This document shows, one piece after another, positions 54,163 to 59,635 of a stretch of DNA of 59,635 nt. Both the position numbers and the translations under genes were made by a program. Each line of letters starts with the position of its first letter. Position 1 is the first letter of the stretch. The notes beneath the pieces are model-generated. The model saw nothing but the letters and a program-made list of their open reading frames with translations, had not been told where the DNA came from and did no database searches. This stretch comes from Sedimenticola sp. (GTDB lineage Bacteria > Pseudomonadota > Gammaproteobacteria > Chromatiales > Chromatiaceae), in contig JALSJZ010000106.1 of the NCBI GenBank assembly GCA_026989135.1, forward strand, positions 1 to 59,635, written 5' to 3'.

Positions 54163-55397
54163 GTAATGATCAGCACGGCCAGCAATAGAATCAGAAACCA
54201 GGGCAGGGTGGCGCGGTAGAGCTGCAGGATAGGTTTTTTGAAGCGGTAACTGGCAATAAACAGGTTCATCCCCACCGGCGGCGTGAAGTAGCCGATCTGC
54301 ATATTGGCCAGAAAGATGATGCCCAAATGTACCGGGTCGATGCCATATCCCAGTGCAATTGGCAGCAGCAGCGGTACAATCAACACCAGGGCAGAGAAGA
54401 TATCCAGCATGGTACCCAGGATCAGCAGAAACAGATTGAGCAGGATCAGAAAGGTTAGCTTGTCCGTCACCAGCTCACGAATGGTCTCAAACAGACGGGT
54501 GGGAATCTCGGCATCGATGAGATAGCTGGTTGAGGCCAGAGACATGCCAAGAATCACCAGGATGCCACCGACCAGCACCATCGCCTCGCGCATAATCTTT
54601 GGCAGATCCCTTGGGCGGATCTCACGATGAATCAGCACCTCCACCAGCAGCACATAGAAGGCGGTCACAGCAGCCGCCTCTGAGATTGCAAAATAGCCGC
54701 TATAGACACCGCCCAGCACCACTATGGGCAGCGGAATCTCCCAGGCCGCCTCACGCAGGGCGGCACCCGCTTCTGTCCATGAGAAGGTCGACAGTGGCTG
54801 GTTGCGGCTGGACCAGATGCTCCAGGCTGCCAGCATCGTTAGCATCAGCAGTCCAGGCAGAACCCCGGCCAGAAACATATTCTCTACCGTGATGCCATCA
54901 CCTATCCCCAGCTGTTGGGCAATGACGGCGTAGAGGATCAGCGGCAGAGCCGGGGCAAAGAGCAGCCCCAGGCTGCCAGAGGTGGTGACCAGCCCCAGGC
55001 TGAAGTTCTGTTGATAGCCTGCCTGAACCAATGCCGGGTAGAGCAGCGCTCCCAGTGCTACGATGGTGACACCGGAAGCGCCGGTAAAGGCGGTAAAGAG
55101 TGCGCAGGCGACCAGTGAGACAACCGCCAGCCCTCCGGGCAGCCACCCCAGCAGGGCATGGGTTACACGCACCAGCCGCTGTGGTGCCTGGCTCTCGCTC
55201 AGCAGATAACCGGCAAAGGTAAAGAGTGGAATGGCCAGCAGCACCGGCATCTCGGCGATGCGGTAGAACTCGATGGTGACGACGGAGAGGTCAATCTCCG
55301 AGTGGTAAAACCCCAGCAGCGCACTGGCTGCAATAATGATAAATAGCGGGGTACCCAGCAGCGCCAGAAAGATCAGCAACAGCCCGGTCAGGATCAT
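54126..55397 (-). CDS. dctM: TRAP transporter large permease (DctM)
   Basis: 423 residues with 12 or so hydrophobic segments. Family features include PLFTFAGYLLSESQAPQRLVR, ASGVTIVALGALLYPALVQAGY and IDPVHLGIIFLANMQIGYFTPPVG. It forms the sodium-dependent channel with DctQ. The ATG overlaps the dctQ stop by 4 bp. The final 37 bp overlap the convergent VTT gene. Confidence 0.93.
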   Translation of the reverse strand: MILTGLLLIFLALLGTPLFIIIAASALLGFYHSEIDLSVVTIEFYRIAEMPVLLAIPLFTFAGYLLSESQAPQRLVRVTHALLGWLPGGLAVVSLVACALFTAFTGASGVTIVALGALLYPALVQAGYQQNFSLGLVTTSGSLGLLFAPALPLILYAVIAQQLGIGDGITVENMFLAGVLPGLLMLTMLAAWSIWSSRNQPLSTFSWTEAGAALREAAWEIPLPIVVLGGVYSGYFAISEAAAVTAFYVLLVEVLIHREIRPRDLPKIMREAMVLVGGILVILGMSLASTSYLIDAEIPTRLFETIRELVTDKLTFLILLNLFLLILGTMLDIFSALVLIVPLLLPIALGYGIDPVHLGIIFLANMQIGYFTPPVGMNLFIASYRFKKPILQLYRATLPWFLILLLAVLIITYWPALSLVLVR

Positions 55398-55885
55398 TTC
55401 ATCCCCTGGGGTCTGATCTGCAGCAGCCCGGATAGCAGAAAGCGCAGCGCCATCACGCCAAACCCCAGCGGGATAATCAGCTCACACGCCCAGGCCGGGA
55501 CAGTGGCAAACAGGATGCTCCCATCCTGCCATTCGAAGTAGACAAAGCGGCCACCATGCCAGGCCAACAGCCCACAGATAAAGGCGCTGAAGAGGTCGGT
55601 TGCCAGCTGCATATACCCCTTCAGCGGCGCTGGCAGAAAGCGGCTCAAGAGATCAATCTTGATGTGATTGTTATCCCGCGTGGCAGCCATTGCGCCCAAA
55701 AGGGTAACCCAGAGTACCGCCACGCGCAGGGCAGGATCGGCCCAGCTCAGCCCGGTAGACCAGCCGTTGCGCAGCACGATCTGCAGGGTTGCGAGCAGAA
55801 TCATGCCGGTCAGCAGCAGCACCAGCAGGCCATTCTCAATGGTTAAGATGCGCTGCTGGGCACGTTGCAGAAGTGAGCGGTTCAT
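55394..55885 (-). CDS. dctQ: TRAP transporter small permease (DctQ)
   Basis: 163 residues with four membrane helices; LATLQIVLRNGWSTGLSWAD and TRDNNHIKIDLLSRFLP fit DctQ. I chose ATG 55885 (MNRSLLQRAQQRIL), which overlaps the cupin stop; a longer frame upstream lies within the cupin gene. It pairs with DctM and accepts substrate from DctP encoded at 56869. Confidence 0.9.
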   Translation of the reverse strand: MNRSLLQRAQQRILTIENGLLVLLLTGMILLATLQIVLRNGWSTGLSWADPALRVAVLWVTLLGAMAATRDNNHIKIDLLSRFLPAPLKGYMQLATDLFSAFICGLLAWHGGRFVYFEWQDGSILFATVPAWACELIIPLGFGVMALRFLLSGLLQIRPQGMK

Positions 55886-56208
55886 CACTGCCCATCCGCA
55901 AAGATATGAATGGCCAGCCAGATGCAGCGTGGCTCGGATGAGGTGGTAATCACCCGGTGCGGGGTGTGGGCGGGGATAAAGCAGCTCTCCCCGCGCTGCA
56001 GGGCGATCTCTTCGCCATCCAGCTCCAGTTGTGCCTCTCCTTGCAGCAGTGCCACCCACTCATCCTGCGGCTGGTTGTAGTGCCTGGTTTCAGGATTGTC
56101 ACTGCTGATGATGCGCTCAATCACAACATTTCTGTGACGCAGCAGCTCTTCAAAGTGTTCGCCTTGAGTCAGTTCGGGGATGGGAGAGAAAAGATTTACT
56201 GGGGGCAT
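55885..56208 (-). CDS. Small cupin-domain protein
   Basis: 107-residue single-cupin protein. The motif 1 region reads HYNQPQDEWVALLQGEAQLELDGEE (shown in parts: Q-x5-E, L-x-G), and motif 2 is PAHTPHRVI. One or two of the usual His ligands are present (H in HYNQPQDEW and HTPHRV), so metal binding is plausible. It is fused operonically with dctQ (overlap at 55885) and sits between the TRAP genes. Substrate unknown; it might process or sense the transported molecule. Confidence 0.8.
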   Translation of the reverse strand: MPPVNLFSPIPELTQGEHFEELLRHRNVVIERIISSDNPETRHYNQPQDEWVALLQGEAQLELDGEEIALQRGESCFIPAHTPHRVITTSSEPRCIWLAIHIFADGQ

Positions 56209-56265
56209 ACCCTCATTTATAGAGGATTGCTGCGCAGACAGGAATCAATATTTTTAGGCAGGCAC

Positions 56266-56300
56266 AAAAAAGGCCGCCGTTCATTGAACGTCGGCCTTTT
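56266..56300 (-). terminator. Intrinsic terminator after cytochrome c5 gene
   Basis: AAAAGGCCGCCGTTCA (56268-56283) and TGAACGTCGGCCTTTT (56285-56300) pair with one mismatch around a very short loop. On the minus strand the arm is followed by six T's. It closes the cytochrome c5 gene before the cupin-dctQM operon, so the TRAP genes are split into two transcripts. Confidence 0.85.
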
Positions 56301-56336
56301 GATAAGACTACCAGATGGTAGCTTTACATAGACGAC

Positions 56337-56660
56337 TTACTGGCTCTTTTTGATCATGTAATCAACAGCAGCCTTCAGCTCTTCGTCCGTGCAATCCGGG
56401 CAGGTGCCGCGAGGGGTCATTGCAGGGTTGACCTTGGAGCCGTTGATGGCTACGTCATACAGTGCATCTGCACCTTTGGCGATACGTGGAGCCCATGCCT
56501 CTTTGTTGCCAACCTCTGGAGACATAACTGCTGCCGCCATTGGAGCATCATGGCAGTTCTTGCATGTTGCGTTGTATATCTCTTCACCAGAACGGGCCTG
56601 GGCGTTCATTCCGAATACCACCATACCGGCAGCAGCCAATGCGATAATGGTTTTTTTCAT
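56337..56660 (-). CDS. Cytochrome c5 family protein
   Basis: 107-residue periplasmic electron carrier. Signal peptide MKKTIIALAAAGMVVFGMNAQA; haem site CKNCH (about 34-38); axial Met in NPAMTPRG; disulfide-forming C-x2-C in GTCPDCTDEEL, typical of cytochrome c5. It lies within the TRAP locus but has its own terminator and a long upstream region containing an FNR-like palindrome. Partner oxidase or reductase unknown. Confidence 0.92.
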   Translation of the reverse strand: MKKTIIALAAAGMVVFGMNAQARSGEEIYNATCKNCHDAPMAAAVMSPEVGNKEAWAPRIAKGADALYDVAINGSKVNPAMTPRGTCPDCTDEELKAAVDYMIKKSQ

Positions 56661-56798
56661 ACGATCTATCTCCGCGAAGGCCCCATCTCTAGTCCTGTTG
56701 TAAACTGTTTTGGGGCATCAGTTGTAGTGAACAAATAGTTGACCATACAGCTAATGTATTAGGGTCAAACAAAAAGAGCAAGGATTTATACCAGTGCT

Positions 56799-56814
56799 TT
56801 TGACATTGGTCAAA
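56799..56814. promoter_or_regulatory. FNR/CRP-like palindrome upstream of cytochrome c5
   Basis: TTTGACATTGGTCAAA is a perfect dyad (TTGAC-N4-GTCAA) close to the FNR/ANR/DNR consensus TTGAT-N4-ATCAA. It lies 139 bp before the cytochrome ATG. A second, looser TTGACC/GGTCAA pair is at 56739-56768. Redox control is possible, but the T-to-C change at the key base leaves this uncertain. Confidence 0.4.
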
Positions 56815-56868
56815 TTTAATTTCCGATCAAGTTACTCAAGTTTTCGCTCTGGATCTGAGAAACTGGAT

Positions 56869-57867
56869 TTATTGATCCCCGGAATCTCTCAGCTTTTTAA
56901 GATGTTGGCGTAACTGCCCCAGCATCTCTGACGAATAGACACCCTCTTCTCCCATTTGGTTCACAGCCTGGTCGATAATTGTTTGCCACTGGGCAATGTC
57001 TCTGGATGAGGGGCGGGTCAACTGGATGCCCTGGCGCTGCAGTGCCTCACGGGCGTTGCGGTTATCCTGTCGGCTCTGCTGGTTGATTTTGCGGAAGGCG
57101 CTCTCCATCACGCGCCGCACTGTGGCCTGATCCGGTTTTGAGAGTCTCTGGAAGGCACGCTTTTGAATCACCAGCATGCCGTACAGATAGAGCAGTGGCA
57201 TATCGGTAAGATATTTCACCTGGGTGTGCCACTGCAAGGCGATGGCTGCTGTGGGTGAGATGCTTACAGTATCAATCAGCCCGGTCTGCAGGCCGGTCAG
57301 TACATCGGTCAGCGGCAGAGGGATAGGTGAGACCGAGAGCGCCTCGAAGACAACACGGCTGACCCGATCGCCCTCCGGTACCCAGACCCGCTGCTTTCTC
57401 AGCTGCTCAACCTGGGTGAGGGGCTGGTTGGACATCAGGTAGGCAAACCCACCTTCGCTGATGCCAAAGCTGACGAACCCCCTCTTCTCCAGTGCATCGC
57501 TGAGGAGTGGATCCATGCGTTCGCGCACATAGTCCACTTCGGCATAGGAGTGAAACATAAATGGCAGGCTGTAGAGCTGGCAGTCCGGGCAGATGGGGAT
57601 CAGCCCACCGCCGGTGAGTGCGCCGCCCTGAAGCTGTCCCACCCGGATCTTGCGCAGCACGCTTTTGTCATTGCCCATCACCCCACCCGGATAAAAGCGG
57701 ATTTTGACCCGCCCCTGGGTGGCCTCTTTGACCTCTTTTGCCCCCTCCCGCATGATCTGCATCCAGCGGGTTCCATCGGGAGCCAGGGTGGCGATCTTCA
57801 GGGTGCCGGGCTGAGCCTGGGCGGGTGGTGAAAGGGCAAAGAGTATCAGCAGTAAAAAGAGAGGCAT
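56869..57867 (-). CDS. dctP: TRAP transporter substrate-binding protein (DctP/TatP-like)
   Basis: 332-residue periplasmic protein. Signal peptide MPLFLLLILFALSPPAQAQ. The DctP fold starts LKIATLAPDGTRWMQIMREGA, and RVWVPEGDRVSRVVFEAL provides the conserved Arg region that contacts the carboxylate. LTDVLTGLQTGLIDTVSI is typical. The next gene upstream (12 bp) encodes a TatT-like lipoprotein, so this is probably the TatP partner of a TPR-associated TRAP system. Ligand unknown. Confidence 0.9.
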   Translation of the reverse strand: MPLFLLLILFALSPPAQAQPGTLKIATLAPDGTRWMQIMREGAKEVKEATQGRVKIRFYPGGVMGNDKSVLRKIRVGQLQGGALTGGGLIPICPDCQLYSLPFMFHSYAEVDYVRERMDPLLSDALEKRGFVSFGISEGGFAYLMSNQPLTQVEQLRKQRVWVPEGDRVSRVVFEALSVSPIPLPLTDVLTGLQTGLIDTVSISPTAAIALQWHTQVKYLTDMPLLYLYGMLVIQKRAFQRLSKPDQATVRRVMESAFRKINQQSRQDNRNAREALQRQGIQLTRPSSRDIAQWQTIIDQAVNQMGEEGVYSSEMLGQLRQHLKKLRDSGDQ

Positions 57868-57879
57868 GGGGACTCCGGG

Positions 57880-58743
57880 TCAGAAGTAATCATCAGCCAG
57901 CAGCTCTCGTGCCTGTTGCTGTGCCAGGGTGTTGCTCAGGGTCAGTTCAGGCTCAACCGGGTCGGCTTCGAGCACCTCGTTTAGCAGCCGGTCGTGCAGT
58001 GGCTGGTTAAACAGCAGCCGGGCATAGCGGCGGGCAAACTCAACCTTGGCCATCAAATCCCTGCCATTGGAATATTGAATGGCCTGTTCAAAGTGTGTCT
58101 TTCCCACCTCCGGTCTGCCGCCCATGGCCGGTGGCAGTTGTGTGTGCATGACACCAAGATAGAGCTGGGCGCGCCCCCGGTCATGCCCCGGCTCCAGGGT
58201 GGTGACCCGTTGCAGGATATGCTCCACCTTGGGGAGATCGGCCAGGGCCTCCCAGCTGTCGCTATGCGCCTGAATCCAGCCTGCCCAGCTGGTTGCGTAG
58301 GTGTAGAGCGCCCCCAGGTCTGCGGAGCCGACTGCTTCGATGTAGGGGGCAAACTCCTTGAACGGTTTGGTTTCATGTGCACAGACTGCGGGCTGTCTGC
58401 CACAGAGTGCGCGCCGGGCATAACCCCTGGCTCTGGTGCTCAGCCGCTTGCGCCGGGTGGCATCCTTTACCAGACCTGCCGCATAGGCACCGTAAAGCCG
58501 TGCACCGGCAATCAACAGTGCACGATCATCTGGAGCCTCTTCGATCATTCCGTCCAGCAGCAAAAGATAGGCGGGTGCCCCTGCGCGTACAATATCCGGG
58601 TCATCCTGATTGAGCATGGCACGGGAGATGCTGTCCGCCATCTTCTCGGTTTTTGAGGCCAGAGAGCTGCACCCGGCCAGAATGGCTGCTATCAGCAAAA
58701 AAGGGAGCAGCTTGGAGAAATCAGGTCGCTTCACAGGACTCAC
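57880..58743 (-). CDS. tatT: TatT-like TPR lipoprotein of a TRAP system
   Basis: 287-residue predicted lipoprotein with lipobox ILAGC (Cys about residue 25). The mature part is all-helical with TPR-like pairs. The family signature region is GALYTYATSWAGWIQAHSDSW followed by a DLPKVE segment. This resembles the TatT family (Treponema Tp0956 type), which forms a trimer and docks the TRAP binding protein. It precedes dctP by 12 bp. Two Cys (LCGRQPAVC) may form a disulfide. Confidence 0.85.
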   Translation of the reverse strand: MSPVKRPDFSKLLPFLLIAAILAGCSSLASKTEKMADSISRAMLNQDDPDIVRAGAPAYLLLLDGMIEEAPDDRALLIAGARLYGAYAAGLVKDATRRKRLSTRARGYARRALCGRQPAVCAHETKPFKEFAPYIEAVGSADLGALYTYATSWAGWIQAHSDSWEALADLPKVEHILQRVTTLEPGHDRGRAQLYLGVMHTQLPPAMGGRPEVGKTHFEQAIQYSNGRDLMAKVEFARRYARLLFNQPLHDRLLNEVLEADPVEPELTLSNTLAQQQARELLADDYF

Positions 58744-58756
58744 TGTTTTATTCTGT

Positions 58757-58779
58757 AGGGCTACAAGTTAGCCCTTTTT
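58757..58779 (+). terminator. Hairpin with T-run in leader of the symporter gene
   Basis: AGGGCTA (58757-58763) pairs with TAGCCCT (58769-58775) around CAAGT, followed by five T's. It lies 40-60 bp before the symporter start and faces the same way. As the upstream gene is divergent, it cannot be its terminator; it may be an attenuator or stop antisense transcription. Confidence 0.5.
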
Positions 58780-58817
58780 GTGGCAACCCACAAGCCGATT
58801 GCGGCTTATGACGGGAG

Positions 58818-59635
58818 ATGTTGAATGTGGAGATGATTGCCAGCCTGATAGAGAGAGTGAATGGCCTGGTCTGGGGCAGATATATGCTGGTGCTGATTCT
58901 TGGTACCGGCCTCTATCTGATGATAGGCCTGAAAGCGATGCCGTTGCGTCAGCTCAAGTACGGTTTTCGTATGCTCTGGGCGGGGCGGCAGGGTCGGGGG
59001 GAGGGCGATGTCAGCCCCTTTAACGCATTGATGACCTCGCTTGCTGCAACCATTGGAACCGGCAATATCGCCGGTGTTGCCACCGCCATCTTCATCGGTG
59101 GCCCAGGTGCGCTCTTCTGGATGTGGTGTACGGCACTGCTGGGCATGGCCACAAAGTATGCAGAGGCGGTCTGTGCTGTCCACTACCGGGAGGTCGATGA
59201 GCAGGGCAACCATGTGGGCGGCCCCATGTACTACATCAAAAACGGACTGAGCCATAACTGGCGCTGGCTGGGTGCGGCCTTTGCCATTTTTGGCGCGCTG
59301 GCCGGTTTTGGCATCGGCAATACTGTGCAGGCCAACTCTGTGGCGGCGGCCTTGAATTCAGGTGCTTTTGGTGTCCCGCATTGGGTTACCGGGCTGGTGA
59401 TGGCGGTGCTGGTGGCGCTGGTGCTGATCGGCGGTATCCGGCGTATTGCTGAGGTGGCAGGCAAGCTGGTGCCCTTTATGGCGGTGGCCTATCTCTCTGC
59501 CGGTCTGATTATTCTGATCCTCAATGTGACAGAGATCCCCGCTGCTCTGGTTCTGATCGTTACCGATGCCTTCACCCCAACGGCGGCTACGGGAGGCTTT
59601 GCGGGAGCCTCAATCATGCTGGCGATCCAGATGGG
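58818..59635 (+). CDS. Alanine/glycine:cation symporter (partial, cut by window edge)
   Basis: Sodium- or proton-driven amino-acid importer of the AGCS family in the inner membrane. The 272 codons visible stay open to the right edge. Motifs include FNALMTSLAATIGTGNIAGVA (20 shown in parts: ATIGTGNIAG), GGPGALFWMW, MATKYAEAVCAVHYR and GGPMYYIKNGL, all typical. The start is uncertain: ATG 58818 gives the longest frame, but GGGAG at 58813-58817 fits GTG 58827 better. The remaining helices lie beyond the window. Confidence 0.9.
   Translation, partial: MLNVEMIASLIERVNGLVWGRYMLVLILGTGLYLMIGLKAMPLRQLKYGFRMLWAGRQGRGEGDVSPFNALMTSLAATIGTGNIAGVATAIFIGGPGALFWMWCTALLGMATKYAEAVCAVHYREVDEQGNHVGGPMYYIKNGLSHNWRWLGAAFAIFGALAGFGIGNTVQANSVAAALNSGAFGVPHWVTGLVMAVLVALVLIGGIRRIAEVAGKLVPFMAVAYLSAGLIILILNVTEIPAALVLIVTDAFTPTAATGGFAGASIMLAIQM

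Overview
The window reads as a chromosome segment of a gammaproteobacterium. SrmB, YbiT, YaeQ, TrhP, CysK, MetH and RsfS all resemble gammaproteobacterial versions, and intergenic gaps are short. The mix of a 2-oxoglutarate:acceptor oxidoreductase with succinyl-CoA synthetase and an Rnf complex, a split B12-dependent ribonucleotide reductase, B12-dependent methionine synthase, bacteriohemerythrin, c-type cytochromes, PilZ/GGDEF/chemoreceptor genes and TRAP transport suggests a low-oxygen, motile, possibly chemoautotrophic (sulfur-oxidiser-like) lifestyle. That lifestyle is inference; no Calvin, sulfur or ATP-citrate lyase gene lies in the window. No rRNA, tRNA, CRISPR array or intact insertion sequence was seen.

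Layout. 1-2 kb: edge-truncated nei and three lipoprotein genes on the minus strand. 2-8 kb: trhP, cysK and nrdJa/nrdJb, with a paired NrdR-type operator upstream of nrdJa and a MITE-like inverted-repeat segment between the two nrdJ genes. 8-13.7 kb: a PilZ protein, a DUF1858/DUF2249 protein, a thioredoxin-like protein, srmB, a DUF3820 protein, yaeQ and ybiT. 13.9-33.5 kb: one co-directional ~20-kb cluster. It holds a stand-alone NuoF-like NADH/FMN/Fe-S subunit, korA (fused gamma-alpha), korB, an 827-residue ferredoxin-tailed protein, an RnfB homologue, a 1541-residue PFOR homologue that has lost its thiamine and proximal-cluster motifs, sucC, a small lipoprotein, sucD, rnfCDGEA and a 60-residue Cys-rich membrane protein. 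Bacteriohemerythrin follows.

33.9-36.4 kb: an overlapping gene pair encoding an archaeal-type phosphoglycerate mutase homologue and a 2-phosphoglycerate kinase with ATP-cones. 36.6-44 kb: a double-receiver diguanylate cyclase, an ABC exporter, a chemoreceptor next to a chemoreceptor remnant, an M23 peptidase and an unknown periplasmic protein. 44-50.2 kb: rsfS, metH and a three-gene unit in which a seven-haem cytochrome lies between two HAMP-like membrane proteins. 50.6-54.2 kb: a GT2 glycosyltransferase, a large polytopic TPR membrane protein and a VTT/DedA-type protein. 54.1-58.7 kb: a TRAP transporter with a TatT-type lipoprotein (TPAT-like), interrupted by a cupin gene and a cytochrome c5 gene. 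The right edge cuts an alanine/glycine:cation symporter gene.

The most interesting system is the 13.9-33.5 kb cluster. KorAB with SucCD can interconvert succinate, succinyl-CoA and 2-oxoglutarate using low-potential electrons. The Rnf complex can make such electrons from NADH and an ion gradient. The rnf operon lacks its own rnfB; the RnfB homologue sits inside the kor genes between two PFOR-derived redox proteins. This suggests, but does not prove, a membrane-tethered assembly that delivers electrons directly to 2-oxoglutarate synthase.
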